Of a DNA stretch of 64,000 nt, positions 1-8,689 are shown one piece after another. Source of the DNA: Pseudomonas sp. ABC1 (GTDB lineage: Bacteria > Pseudomonadota > Gammaproteobacteria > Pseudomonadales > Pseudomonadaceae); the NCBI RefSeq assembly GCF_013395055.1, contig NZ_CP058349.1, forward strand, positions 3,409,501 through 3,473,500. Direction: 5' to 3'. The notes below the pieces were generated by a model that was given only the letters and a program-made list of their open reading frames with translations, was not told the DNA's origin and did no database searches. Every line of letters begins with the position of its first letter. The first letter of the stretch is position 1. Both the position numbers and the translations under genes were made by a program.

Positions 1-79
1 TCCATTGGCCCCTGATACAAAATGCCAATTCGGTCGCAAAGCCCGCGACACTGCATATGGCAATTACCCTGCGCTGTGA

Positions 80-373
80 TCAGAGGCTCAGAATCCACTC
101 CGCCAGTGCACTGGCCTCGGCATCGCTGACGGCGCTGGGCGGCATGGGCAGGTCGCCCCAGGTGCCGGCGCTGCCGTTCTTGATGTTGCTGGCCAGGGTC
201 GCTGCCGCGCCTTCCTTACCTGCGTAGCGGGCGGCGACATCTTTCAGTGCGGGGCCGACCAGTCGGTTTTCGAGGGTGTGGCAGGCTACGCAAGCCTTGG
301 CCTGGAACAGCGCCTGGTCGGCATTCGCCGGCAGGCAGAGCAGCAGTAAGGGGATCGTCATCAGCTTTTTCAT
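80..373 (-). CDS. Cytochrome c551-like class I c-type cytochrome
   Basis: A 97-residue periplasmic electron carrier. Residues 1-18 form a signal peptide ending near PANA. The heme motif CVACH lies at about residues 28-32, and the axial methionine lies in the MPPSAVSDAEA segment near the C-terminus. The downstream pattern (VGPALKDVAARYAGK, IKNGSAGTWG) matches Pseudomonas cytochrome c551 (NirM type), which donates electrons to nitrite reductase or cytochrome peroxidase. No nir genes are in the window, so the partner is unknown. The gene is monocistronic here; the next gene upstream on the same strand is about 210 bases away. Family assignment is firm; the specific redox partner is not. Confidence 0.9.
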   Translation of the reverse strand: MKKLMTIPLLLLCLPANADQALFQAKACVACHTLENRLVGPALKDVAARYAGKEGAAATLASNIKNGSAGTWGDLPMPPSAVSDAEASALAEWILSL

Positions 374-585
374 CGGTCATTCCTTGGCCGGGTCTTCGCC
401 CGGTTGATGGCTATGGGGCTATATGCCAGTACAGCTTAGCCATCGCGGATTTTCCCGCGTTGATGATCGTCAATGGAGTGTTCAGATGCTGGTTTCGATG
501 GTTCAGGCAGGCTGGGTGGACAGGCCTGCCTGCGGGATGAGCACTGCTGTGCTGAGAGATCCGCAGGCAAGCTTGTTCCGGGATT

Positions 586-1089
586 TTATTGGCAGACGGC
601 GTTGTATACCGGGTCGTCATTGGAGAGTTGTGATACCTGTCCTTGTACCTCGCCGGCATCATTCAGCAGGACCTGCTCCCTGCTCGAACAGTTGAGCAGG
701 TAGGCTTGCGAAGTGACGAGGTCGACGTGGGCCTTTTCAAACCGATAGAGGAAAAACTGTGCCAGTAACTGTCCTTCCTGTTCGGTTCTGACCATTTTCG
801 CGGTATCCACCACGGTAAAGCCGGTTGTCATTGGGATGGCGAATGTCCAGGGGCGCCAGATGCTGGGTACCTGCTCGGTTCTCACGATAGAGGCCCCGTC
901 AGGCAATTGTGTGCGCTTATGGTCGATCCAGGAGTACTCGTAGTAGATCTGGTAACTCAGCATGCCGATGCCGGCAAAAGCCGGAACGAACCACTTCGGC
1001 AGTTTCTTTCTAGTGACCATGCGCAGCAGCAGGGCGATGCCGGCGGCCCCAAGGCCTGCCGAAAAGAGTGCAACCAAATGCCAGATCAT
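586..1089 (-). CDS. Small conserved membrane protein of unknown function
   Basis: A 167-residue protein that I do not recognise. It has two hydrophobic segments at about residues 3-24 and 34-52 separated by a basic stretch (TRKKLPK). About 110 polar residues follow, containing two cysteines (LLNCSS and the C-terminal AVCQ). This fits a protein anchored by an N-terminal hairpin with a soluble C-terminal domain. It lies downstream of the sodium:solute symporter on the same strand, but a good terminator hairpin (1109-1132) separates the two, so co-transcription is doubtful. Confidence 0.65.
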   Translation of the reverse strand: MIWHLVALFSAGLGAAGIALLLRMVTRKKLPKWFVPAFAGIGMLSYQIYYEYSWIDHKRTQLPDGASIVRTEQVPSIWRPWTFAIPMTTGFTVVDTAKMVRTEQEGQLLAQFFLYRFEKAHVDLVTSQAYLLNCSSREQVLLNDAGEVQGQVSQLSNDDPVYNAVCQ

Positions 1090-1108
1090 GATGTCCCCGT
1101 GAAATAAG

Positions 1109-1132
1109 ACGGGCTTCCTGATGGAAGCCCGT
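1109..1132 (-). terminator. Terminator of the symporter operon
   Basis: Perfect 10-bp inverted repeat (acgggcttcc / ggaagcccgt) with a 4-base loop. On the minus strand it is followed by a T-rich tail (CTTATTTC). It sits about 40 bases past the symporter stop codon. Confidence 0.75.
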
Positions 1133-1168
1133 TGGTGAAGGTTGGAACGGTGGTTTCAGACTAGCCGA

Positions 1169-2923
1169 TCAGTGATCTGCCATCGCTGCACCGGCGCCTT
1201 TCGGGTAGCGAACGCTTTCTACCAGATCCTGAACTTCTTGTGGCGGTTCTTCGGTCGCATAGGACACGGCGAACGCGACGATGAAGTTGATGATGGCACC
1301 TACGCTACCAATGGAGAGCGGAGAGATACCGAACAGCCAGTTTTCTGGAGTGTTAGGCAGGTTGTTGGTGCCAGGAATGAAGAACCATCCCAGGTAGATG
1401 AAGATGTAGACCACCGTGAACAGCAGGCCAGTGACCATACCGGCGATGGCGCCCTTGCTATTGATGCGCTTGGAGAAGATCCCCATCATCAGTACTGGGA
1501 AGATCGACGAGGCCGCGATTCCGAAGGCAAGCGCTACGACCTGAGCCGCGAACCCTGGTGGATTCAGGCCTAGGAAGGTCGCGAGTGTGATTGCGACTGC
1601 CATGGATATCCGCGCGGCCAGCATTTCGCTTTTTTCGCTGATATTCGGATTGATGATGGTCTTGATCAGGTCATGACTGATTGCCGAGGATATCGCCAGC
1701 AACAAGCCCGCAGCTGTCGACAGTGCCGCCGCAATGGCGCCCGCCGCGATCAGCCCGATTACCCACCCAGGGAGATTGGCAATCTCTGGGTTGGCCAGTA
1801 CCAGGATGTCGGAGTTGATGTCCAGCTCGTTACCGTTCCAGCCGCGATCAGAGAAGTCGGCAGTTGGGTTGTAATACTGGATGCGACCGTCAGCGTTCTT
1901 GTCCTCGAACTTGATCAGGCCAGTGTCTTCCCAGGTCTTGACCCATTGCGGACGCTCTTCGTATTCAAGGGCCGGTTGTTCTACGCCGTTGGGGTAGACG
2001 GTAGTGATCAGGTTCAGGCGTGCCATCGAGGCGACAGCCGGAGCGGTGGTGTAGAGCAGTGCGATGAACACCAGGGCCCAGCCTGCGGAAGAGCGGGCAT
2101 CCGAAACCTTGGGTACGGTGAAGAAGCGGATGATGACGTGCGGCAGCCCGGCGGTACCGATCATCAGCGACAGCGTGAACAGGGTCATGTTCAGTTTGTT
2201 GGAGACGTCGGCGGTGTAGTCCTGGAAGCCCAGTTCACGCACCACTTCGTTCAGCTTCTGCAGCAGTGGCATGCCGGATTCGGTATGAGTACCGAACATG
2301 CCGAGCTGTGGCACTGGATTGCCGGTCAGGTGCAGGGAAATGAAGACGGCCGGGATGGTGTAGGCCACGATCAGAACGACGTATTGAGCAACCTGGGTAT
2401 AGGTAATGCCCTTCATTCCGCCGAGTACCGCATAGAAGAACACGACGGTGGAGGCGATCCAGATGCCTGCCGAGTTGCTGACTTCCAGGAAGCGCGAGAA
2501 GGCAACGCCTGCACCGCTCATCTGGCCGATCACATAGGTGATGGAGGTCAGCAGCAAGGCGATGATCGCTACCAGGCGCGCACCTTTGCTGTAGAAGCGA
2601 TCACCGACGAAGTCGGGTACGGTGAATTTGCCGAACTTGCGCAGGTAGGGCGCGAGCAGCATGGCCAGCAGAACGTAGCCACCGGTCCAGCCCATCAGGA
2701 AGGACGAGTTGACGTAGCCGACCGAGATAAGACCCGCCATGGAGATGAAGGACGCTGCCGACATCCAGTCAGCGGCCGTTGCCATGCCGTTTGCGACTGG
2801 GCCAACGCCGCCGCCTGCGACATAGAACTCTTTGGTGGAGCCCGCCCTGGCCCATATGGCAATGCCAATGTAGAGAAGGAACGAAGCACCCACGAACAAT
2901 ATGTTGATTGCGAACTGGCTCAT
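1169..2923 (-). CDS. Sodium:solute symporter, VC_2705/ActP-like family
   Basis: A 584-residue polytopic inner-membrane transporter of the SSS family, related to acetate permease ActP but of the VC_2705 subfamily that pairs with a DUF4212 protein. Visible family features are the N-terminal segment EFYVAGGGVGPVANGMATAADWMSAASF, the GMKGITYTQVAQY segment and about 13 hydrophobic helices. A soluble loop rich in charged residues (about 310-375) interrupts the helices and is typical of this subfamily. It starts 6 bases after the DUF4212 stop codon, so the two are co-transcribed. The substrate is probably a short monocarboxylate such as acetate, inferred from family only. Confidence 0.88.
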   Translation of the reverse strand: MSQFAINILFVGASFLLYIGIAIWARAGSTKEFYVAGGGVGPVANGMATAADWMSAASFISMAGLISVGYVNSSFLMGWTGGYVLLAMLLAPYLRKFGKFTVPDFVGDRFYSKGARLVAIIALLLTSITYVIGQMSGAGVAFSRFLEVSNSAGIWIASTVVFFYAVLGGMKGITYTQVAQYVVLIVAYTIPAVFISLHLTGNPVPQLGMFGTHTESGMPLLQKLNEVVRELGFQDYTADVSNKLNMTLFTLSLMIGTAGLPHVIIRFFTVPKVSDARSSAGWALVFIALLYTTAPAVASMARLNLITTVYPNGVEQPALEYEERPQWVKTWEDTGLIKFEDKNADGRIQYYNPTADFSDRGWNGNELDINSDILVLANPEIANLPGWVIGLIAAGAIAAALSTAAGLLLAISSAISHDLIKTIINPNISEKSEMLAARISMAVAITLATFLGLNPPGFAAQVVALAFGIAASSIFPVLMMGIFSKRINSKGAIAGMVTGLLFTVVYIFIYLGWFFIPGTNNLPNTPENWLFGISPLSIGSVGAIINFIVAFAVSYATEEPPQEVQDLVESVRYPKGAGAAMADH

Positions 2924-2929
2924 TGTTCG

Positions 2930-3190
2930 TTACTCCTCGAGGCCGAATTCTTTATCGAGCTTGTTCATCTTCCAGCGGTAATGGAAGATCAAGACGATAA
3001 AGGTGAGGATGGAGCCCTGCTGGGCGAACCAGAACCCGAGGTCTGCGCCGCCGACTGGAATGCCGGCGACCAGTGGGCGCAACAGGATGCCAAAGCCATA
3101 CGAGCACAGAGCCCATATCACCAGGCTCCATGTGATCAGCCTCAGGTTGGCTGACCAGTACGCCGCCGCATTGGATTTTTCATCTGCCAT
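2930..3190 (-). CDS. DUF4212 small membrane subunit of the symporter
   Basis: An 86-residue protein with two membrane spans (about residues 15-37 and 52-70) and a basic/acidic C-terminus ending in LDKEFGLEE. The sequence YWSANLRLITWSLVIWALCSYGFG is typical of DUF4212 proteins, which are encoded next to VC_2705-type symporters much as YjcH precedes ActP. A good ribosome site (GGAGAG, 7 bases before ATG) marks the start. First gene of a two-gene operon. Confidence 0.88.
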   Translation of the reverse strand: MADEKSNAAAYWSANLRLITWSLVIWALCSYGFGILLRPLVAGIPVGGADLGFWFAQQGSILTFIVLIFHYRWKMNKLDKEFGLEE

Positions 3191-3304
3191 AATTGTGCTC
3201 TCCGCTTGTTGTTATTGGATTTCTAGCGTTTTCATTCTGCTGAATATGCCGATGCAGAGAAGCCCCGACCTTAGTCTTAAATAATTGCCTCTGTTACATC
3301 TCGA

Positions 3305-3310
3305 ATTATA
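3305..3310 (-). promoter_or_regulatory. Candidate -10 box for the symporter operon
   Basis: Minus strand reads TATAAT exactly, in an AT-rich pocket about 115 bases before the DUF4212 start. No good -35 is seen 16-18 bases upstream, so an activator may be needed. Confidence 0.4.
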
Positions 3311-3485
3311 TGGCGTCTGTTCATGATGGTGCTTGCGCCCATTTCGCGAGCTGCTGGCTGCGATATCGCGTGCCTAATAAGTTAGGAACTGCCGCTCAAG
3401 CCCGGAGTGTTTCACCAGGGCAGCAGGCTATACCCCGCGGCAATGCTGCATCCGGGGTGCGGTCGGCATGTAACATCTGGAAATG

Positions 3486-3516
3486 AATCGGGCGACTTTG
3501 GGGGGGGCGCCCGATT
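3486..3516 (-). terminator. nhaA terminator
   Basis: Perfect 9-bp inverted repeat (aatcgggcg / cgcccgatt) starting 4 bases past the nhaA stop codon. The loop contains a run of C on the transcribed strand. The T-tail is weak (ATTCATTTCC). Confidence 0.6.
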
Positions 3517-3519
3517 GAA

Positions 3520-4890
3520 TCAACTGTGCGGTTCTTTGGCGTAGTGAGCGTTTCTTTTTATATAGAAAAGCCCCCAGCACAGGCCGCCAAGTGTGGCCAG
3601 CAGCGAAGCCATGAGAACGCCAAGTTTGGCGGCAGATAACAAGTCCTCGTTATCGAATCCCAGCGTTGCAATGAATATCGACATGGTGAAGCCGATCCCG
3701 GCCAACAAGCCGATAAGCGTTATGCCTGCCCAGTCGACTCCCTGGGGCAGGCGGCACCAGCCCAGGCGCACCATGAGCCAGCTGGTCGTGAGGATGCCGA
3801 GCGGTTTACCCAGTACCAGTGCCAGGGTAACGCCCAGCATGACCGACAGCGGGGCGCTGGAGGACAGGTCGGCACCTTTGAGGCTGACCCCCGCATTGGC
3901 CAGTGCGAACAACGGCATCACGCCATAGGCCACCCAGGGGTGTAGCGCCATCTGTATCCGGGTGACTGGCGCGAGCAGCTCCCGCTGTGCGCGGCGTAGC
4001 TGCCGGAGCGGCGTCACAAGGTCATCAGGGTGCGATGTGGCCTGGGTGGCATGTCGGGCGATCGTTGCAATGGCATCGCTTGCCAGTGTCAGTGGCTTAT
4101 CGTGCAGGCGTCCGGGGAGGACGGGTGTCATCAGGCCCAGTACGACTCCGGCAAGCGTTGGATGGGCGCCGGTCTGCAGCACGCCCAGCCACAGGATGGC
4201 GCCGGGGATGACATAGGCGTATGCACTGCCGATTCCGGCTCTTTGCAGGCACAGCACCATCATGATGCCAAGTGCGGCAATGAGCAGGCCCGTATAGTCC
4301 AGCCCGCCGGAATAAAAGAACGCGATGATCAGGACGGCGGCAATGTCGTCGATGATCGCAAGGGCCAGCAGGAAAATGCGCACGTTGCCGGGTATGGAGC
4401 GTCCGAGCAAGGCCAGAACGCCGACTGCGAAGGCGATATCCGTGGCCGTGGGAACGGCCCAGCCATGGTTCAGGGATGGCTCGTGGTTGAGTGCGAGGTA
4501 GATCATCGCCGGCACGGCAATGCCGCCGAGCGCTGCGGCCATGGGTAACGCCGCCAGTTTCAGAGTGGCCAGTGCCCCTTCATGGATTTCACGACGGATT
4601 TCCATCCCGACCACGAGAAAGAACACGGTCATCAACGCATCGTTGATCCAGAAATGCAGGGATTGGGAGTACAGCCTGTCTCCCAGTCCGATAGACAGGG
4701 GCGTATGCCAGAACGCGTAGTAGTTCGATTCGGTTGGCACATTGGCCCAGAGCAGGGCGGCAATCGCGGCAAGGATGAGGACGATGCCGCTGACGGCTTC
4801 GATATGAAAGAAGCGCTCGAGGGCAAACAGGGCGCGTTCGGTATAAAACTGGGCTCGCGGCAAAGGCTGCCGCGCTTGGGGCTGGTTCAT
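3520..4890 (-). CDS. nhaA: Na+/H+ antiporter NhaA
   Basis: A 456-residue inner-membrane antiporter that exports Na+ (or Li+) in exchange for two protons and supports growth in salt and at alkaline pH. The hallmark segment TDIAFAVGVLALLGRSIPGNVRIFLLALAIIDDIAA contains the paired aspartates that bind Na+ (D163/D164 in E. coli), and there are about 12 membrane spans. The C-terminus is longer than in E. coli (388 residues), which is common in pseudomonads. A TTG 11 codons upstream could also start translation, but the ATG at 4890 follows a GGAG and is the codon targeted by complementary leader segments (see 4884-4984). Monocistronic. Confidence 0.93.
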   Translation of the reverse strand: MNQPQARQPLPRAQFYTERALFALERFFHIEAVSGIVLILAAIAALLWANVPTESNYYAFWHTPLSIGLGDRLYSQSLHFWINDALMTVFFLVVGMEIRREIHEGALATLKLAALPMAAALGGIAVPAMIYLALNHEPSLNHGWAVPTATDIAFAVGVLALLGRSIPGNVRIFLLALAIIDDIAAVLIIAFFYSGGLDYTGLLIAALGIMMVLCLQRAGIGSAYAYVIPGAILWLGVLQTGAHPTLAGVVLGLMTPVLPGRLHDKPLTLASDAIATIARHATQATSHPDDLVTPLRQLRRAQRELLAPVTRIQMALHPWVAYGVMPLFALANAGVSLKGADLSSSAPLSVMLGVTLALVLGKPLGILTTSWLMVRLGWCRLPQGVDWAGITLIGLLAGIGFTMSIFIATLGFDNEDLLSAAKLGVLMASLLATLGGLCWGLFYIKRNAHYAKEPHS

Positions 4891-4984
4891 GGCCAGGGGC
4901 ACTCCGCGTGGCGGCCCGACCAACGCTATGAACCTGCCTTACCGCACCATGCGGTAACGACACCCGGCATGAACTCTACCCGAA
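4884..4984 (-). promoter_or_regulatory. Structured nhaA leader, candidate ion-sensing riboswitch
   Basis: In the transcript the start-codon region CAUGAACC (4891-4884) can pair with either of two upstream segments: distal GUUCAUG (4974-4968, 7 bp) or proximal GGUUCAU (4934-4928, 7 bp). Between them lies a perfect 7-bp hairpin (4940-4946 with 4950-4956), and the Shine-Dalgarno GGAG can fold into CCGC-CAC-GCGG. Mutually exclusive pairings over a start codon are the usual design of a translational switch. Rfam has nhaA-I motif RNAs, reported to respond to Li+/Na+, upstream of such genes. Whether this is one is my inference. Confidence 0.5.
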
Positions 4985-5048
4985 GGCGTGTTTTCTCTCA
5001 AAGCCCTACTTTCAGTGGATATATGCAGGCGCTTCGCTTGGGGACAAT

Positions 5049-5074
5049 GGAGGGCGAACATCGATTCGCCCTCC
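5049..5074 (-). terminator. Hairpin after mksB
   Basis: Perfect 10-bp stem (ggagggcgaa / ttcgccctcc) with a 6-base loop, 20 bases beyond the mksB stop. There is no long T-run after it, so termination may be partial or Rho-assisted. Confidence 0.5.
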
Positions 5075-5093
5075 CTGGCGATACAGGGTTCGA

Positions 5094-7904
5094 TCAGTCC
5101 GCCTCGCTGTGTTCCTGCGCAGTGCGTGGCTTGATGAACTTCCAGTCCGCCTCGTCGATATAGATACCGCTCGGGCTGCTGCCTCCTTCCAGGTCGATGG
5201 CGACATGGGCTGAAACTTGCGGCTTGACCGAGGCCAGGATCGGCACGAAGCCCAGTTGCAGGCTGGTTTCGATCAGGGCTTGCTGGTTGCGTTCGTCGAT
5301 ATCCGCCGCCTCGTCGAGGTAGTAGGGCAGGCGCACCTTGCCGGCCTGCTCGCGGTCCATCAGGTGCAGCAACAGGTACATGTTGGTCAGCGCTTTGATG
5401 GTCATGGTGGTGCCGTTGGAGGCCGCCCCGTCGATGTCGGTATGGATCACCGGCTGGCCACCAACCTTGGTGATCTCGAAAGCCAGTTCGAACAGGTCCT
5501 TCAGACCCAGCTGGTTGCCGTTGGCGGCGACCAGGCGCGACAGGTAGTCCTTGGCTTCCTCGTTCTTCGCATCCTGCTCGGCGCTCTGCGACAGGTCGAA
5601 CACCGACAGCGTCTCGCCTTCCTCGTACTGGCCCGCGCTGTGGATGATCTGGTCGATATGGCGCAGGGCTTCCTTGTGCGGGGCGAGGGTGATACGGAAG
5701 CTTGCCAGGTTCGACACCTGGCGCTTGTTGATCTCGCGGTTGAACAGCGCCAATTGGTGTTCGAGGCTGTCGTAGTCGTTGCGGATATTGCGCAGCGTGC
5801 GCGCGATGTCGGTCACGGCAGCGCGGCGTGCCTTGGCCAGGGTCATGGCCTCATCCTGGCGGTGCGCATAGGCGTTGACCAGCAGTTGCAGGCGTCGCTC
5901 CGGGTCTTCCTCGCTGTCGAACTTGGCCACGCCCTTGAGGCGTACCTGGGCGTACAGCGCCTCGATCTGGCCATCGATGCGTTGCAGCGCCTGCCAGCTG
6001 TCCTGGTAGTCGTTGAGCAGCGGCAGCAGGTTGTCCAGTGAATCGTCCACCGGTTCCATGAAGGGCGTGCCGAACGGCAGGTCGGCCGGCAGCAACTGGC
6101 GACGGCGCAGGGCGTCCTCCAGGGTGCGCTGCTTGGCTTCCAGGTCGGCGAGTTGGCGACTGATCAACTGTTGCTTGGCATTGAGCTGTTGCACGCGCTC
6201 GGTGAAGGCATCGCTGGCGCGCTTGAGTTCGTCCTGAGCCGCTTCGGCCTGAGCCAGGCGCTCCAGCTTGTCGCCTTCCTCGACGGCCAGGGTCTGGCTG
6301 CGGCGGAAGTCTTCCAGCGCCTTCTGCGCATCCAGTACCTGCTGGTAGTAGGCATCGGCGCGGGCCTTGCTTGCCGCACGGTCGACGGCGACCGCGTGCT
6401 GCGTCTTGAGCTGCTTGAGTTCGCGCTCCAGGCGGTCCTTCTGGTCGCGCAGGGCGGCGCGGTCGGCCAGCGCCTGCAGGGCTGGCGGCTCGATATGCGA
6501 CAGGTCGATGGACAGTCCCGGCAGTTCGAAACGCTCGCCCTTGAAGCGCTCCAGCACGCTCTCGACGGCCTTGACCCATTGCTCGCCATCATCGAGCTGG
6601 ATGCCTTTCTCGCCCAGCGGCAAGCTGAACAACTGGCCGTTGAACAGGCGCATCAGGCGGTCGACGTCGGCCTGGGAGAACTCTTCGCGCAGGCGCGAGT
6701 AGCTGTTGTTGTCGGCATGTTCGAGCTGCTGCTTGACGCTTTTCAGGCGTTTTTCCAGCTCACGCAGGCGCTCATCCAGGTCTTCCGAGGAGAACTGCCG
6801 CGACTGCGCCAGGGCGCCGGCCAGTTCGTCGTGGGCGTCCTTGGCCGCCAGCAACTGTTCTTCCAGTACCTTGGCGTCCTCGACCAGTGCAAAGCGATTC
6901 TTCAGGACACTGAGTTCGCCGAGCCAGCGCTGGGTCTCGCTGATTTCCCGCTCCAGGCGCATGAGTTCAGAGGTGCCGTCACGCTGTTCGTGCTGCAGGC
7001 CATCCTGTTCGCGCTGGTAGTGCTCGATCTGGATCAGCAGCTCTTCGCGGCGTGCCTCGGCATAGTCCTGCCAGGTGCCCAGCAGTGAGTCGAGCAAGGG
7101 TGACAGGCGATGCAGCTTGCCACGCAGCAGGTCGCGTTGCGCCACGCCCGAAGCCAGCGCCTCGACCAGTGGTCCGGCGGTGACCAGGGCCTGGTAGTCC
7201 TGCTCCATGCGGCGCACGTCGCGGAAGGCCTCTTCCGTCGCGGCGATGTAGTCGACGCTGCCCGAACGCAGGCTGTGCTCGAAGGCGTCGAGGAACAGTT
7301 GCTTGAGCTTCGCGGCGGTAATCTCGCGCATGTGCAGCAGGTTGATGAACAACGCGCGGAAGGTCTTCAGGCTCTGCTCGCTGGTCGAGCGCAGCGGGAT
7401 CATGGTCAGGTCCAGTGGGATCGACGTGTGCCCGCCGACCAGCAGGCGCCGCAGTTCGTCCGGCTTGACCTCATAGGCCTTGAGGCCGGCGCGCTCGAGG
7501 TTGGCGAACAGCTCGCGCTGGCGCAGGCAGATGCCATCCTTCTGGTAGTGCTCCAGCTCCAGCGAGCCGGCGTAGACGAAGAACTGGTGGCCGAAGCCGC
7601 CGCCCGGCCCGCGTCCGGCCACGCCGATCACGTGGGAGCCGTGTGGCAGTTCGATCTCGATGAGGATGTAGCTGGTGTCGCTGGCGAAGTAGAACTTGCG
7701 CGATTGCTCCAGGCTGTACTTGCCGAAGCTCATGTCCGACATGCGCGCCAGGATGGGGAACTGCAGGGCGTTGATCGAGGCGGACTTGCCCAGGTTGTTG
7801 GCGCCGTAGACCGACAATGGGGTTTCCAGCGGAAACACGCCCAGGCTGTAGCCGGCGGTGTTGAGCAGGGCGAAGCGGCGGATGCCGTAGCGTTCCTGGG
7901 TCAT
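5094..7904 (-). CDS. mksB: MksB, SMC-like ATPase of the MksBEF condensin
   Basis: A 936-residue ATPase that bridges and condenses chromosomal DNA with MksE and MksF. The N-terminal half of the ATPase head carries the Walker A motif GANNLGKS (residues 34-41). About residues 270-700 are glutamine/glutamate-rich coiled coil, interrupted by a hinge-like region. The C-terminal head has a signature-like SNGTTMTIKAL and Walker B LPYYLDEAAD. This is shorter than true Smc, as expected for Mks/MukB-like proteins. Its ATG overlaps the mksE stop (ATGA), so translation is coupled. It is the last gene of mksF-mksE-mksB. No MksG/JetD nuclease gene follows, so this is a housekeeping condensin rather than a Wadjet plasmid-defence operon. 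Confidence 0.9.
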   Translation of the reverse strand: MTQERYGIRRFALLNTAGYSLGVFPLETPLSVYGANNLGKSASINALQFPILARMSDMSFGKYSLEQSRKFYFASDTSYILIEIELPHGSHVIGVAGRGPGGGFGHQFFVYAGSLELEHYQKDGICLRQRELFANLERAGLKAYEVKPDELRRLLVGGHTSIPLDLTMIPLRSTSEQSLKTFRALFINLLHMREITAAKLKQLFLDAFEHSLRSGSVDYIAATEEAFRDVRRMEQDYQALVTAGPLVEALASGVAQRDLLRGKLHRLSPLLDSLLGTWQDYAEARREELLIQIEHYQREQDGLQHEQRDGTSELMRLEREISETQRWLGELSVLKNRFALVEDAKVLEEQLLAAKDAHDELAGALAQSRQFSSEDLDERLRELEKRLKSVKQQLEHADNNSYSRLREEFSQADVDRLMRLFNGQLFSLPLGEKGIQLDDGEQWVKAVESVLERFKGERFELPGLSIDLSHIEPPALQALADRAALRDQKDRLERELKQLKTQHAVAVDRAASKARADAYYQQVLDAQKALEDFRRSQTLAVEEGDKLERLAQAEAAQDELKRASDAFTERVQQLNAKQQLISRQLADLEAKQRTLEDALRRRQLLPADLPFGTPFMEPVDDSLDNLLPLLNDYQDSWQALQRIDGQIEALYAQVRLKGVAKFDSEEDPERRLQLLVNAYAHRQDEAMTLAKARRAAVTDIARTLRNIRNDYDSLEHQLALFNREINKRQVSNLASFRITLAPHKEALRHIDQIIHSAGQYEEGETLSVFDLSQSAEQDAKNEEAKDYLSRLVAANGNQLGLKDLFELAFEITKVGGQPVIHTDIDGAASNGTTMTIKALTNMYLLLHLMDREQAGKVRLPYYLDEAADIDERNQQALIETSLQLGFVPILASVKPQVSAHVAIDLEGGSSPSGIYIDEADWKFIKPRTAQEHSEAD

Positions 7905-8605
7905 GCGTCAAGCTCCCGTTCTTCGGCGATGGCACGGGCGAGGGCGTCGTCTTCGGATTCCGCTACAGGCTCGCTGGATGTGGGCAGGGTTTCGATCAGG
8001 ATGATGTCGTCCTGTTCTTCGTCGGCGATCAGCTCGGGTGTCGGCAGGGACAGGTCGCCGCTGTGCAGGCTCGCTGCCAGGTCGCGGTCCTGCTGCACCG
8101 AGAGGCAGACGTCGAGGAAGCGGTGCATCGGCGGCAGGAAGCGGTAGACGCCGTTGCTGTCTTCGGCGAAGCCGAGCTGGGTCAGGCGGCGGATGACCTT
8201 TTCCTCCAGTTCGTCGCGGGTGGTGACTTCGGCCTGGACGAACAGGTCGCGGTATTTCTCCAGCAGCGCCGGCAGTTCGTCACGCCCGAGGCTGCCACCA
8301 TCGAGGACGGCGAGCGGGTCGCGGCCCTGGTCGGCCAGGTGCTCGACCAGGATGAAGGTGAACAGCGCCAGGCGCTGGGCGGTCTTGTTGACCTGGGCGC
8401 CGGCCTGTTCGGGCACGAAGTAGTAGAAACCGCGCGGGTCGCACACCAGTTCGAAGCCGAGCGCCTTGAACAGGGTGCGGTACTGGTCCTGCAGGGTGGA
8501 CAGTTGGGCATAGCACTCCGGCTCGCTGCGCGACAGGTGGTAGCCCTTGAACAGCTCGCGGAAGATCGGTGCGAGCTGGGTCATTTCTTTAAGGTCGATG
8601 TTCAT
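7901..8605 (-). CDS. mksE: MksE, condensin accessory subunit
   Basis: A 234-residue protein that bridges the kleisin MksF and the ATPase MksB. It has the mixed helical/winged-helix character of this family (LAPIFRELFKGYHLSRSEPECYAQL near the N-terminus) and an acidic C-terminal tail (about residues 190-234). Position and size, between MksF and MksB, fit the family. It is separated from mksF by 84 bases that contain a strong palindromic repeat, but overlaps mksB by 4 bases. Confidence 0.87.
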   Translation of the reverse strand: MNIDLKEMTQLAPIFRELFKGYHLSRSEPECYAQLSTLQDQYRTLFKALGFELVCDPRGFYYFVPEQAGAQVNKTAQRLALFTFILVEHLADQGRDPLAVLDGGSLGRDELPALLEKYRDLFVQAEVTTRDELEEKVIRRLTQLGFAEDSNGVYRFLPPMHRFLDVCLSVQQDRDLAASLHSGDLSLPTPELIADEEQDDIILIETLPTSSEPVAESEDDALARAIAEERELDA

Positions 8606-8628
8606 ACGTAATGCTCACAGGCAGTCGT

Positions 8629-8680
8629 AGGGTGCGCCGTGCGCACCGTGTCGTCGTTTGCGGTGCGCATGGCACACCCT
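8629..8680. repeat. REP-like palindrome inside the mks operon
   Basis: Arms 8629-8647 and 8662-8680 (19 nt, 2 mismatches) with a 14-base loop. The gtagggtgcgcc...gcgcacc core is of a kind I remember as dispersed in Pseudomonas genomes. It fills the mksF-mksE gap and would form a stable stem in the mks mRNA. Confidence 0.75.
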
Positions 8681-8689
8681 GCGGGCAGG

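Larger units (their letters stand above)
3191..3519. other. Intergenic region between the symporter operon and nhaA
   Basis: 329 bases with no credible gene. It holds the promoter of the DUF4212/symporter operon (minus-strand -10 at 3305-3310) and, at the far end, the nhaA terminator (3486-3516). The remainder shows no repeat or conserved motif I can name. Confidence 0.6.

Noticed and set aside
1673..3154. Plus-strand open frame of 493 codons
   Set aside because: It lies wholly antisense to the symporter and DUF4212 genes, has low-complexity Gln/Arg/Gly composition and no motif. It is a by-product of high GC.
5217..8147. Long plus-strand frames across the mks genes
   Set aside because: Shadows of mksB/mksE, whose ATPase motifs and coupled starts are on the minus strand.
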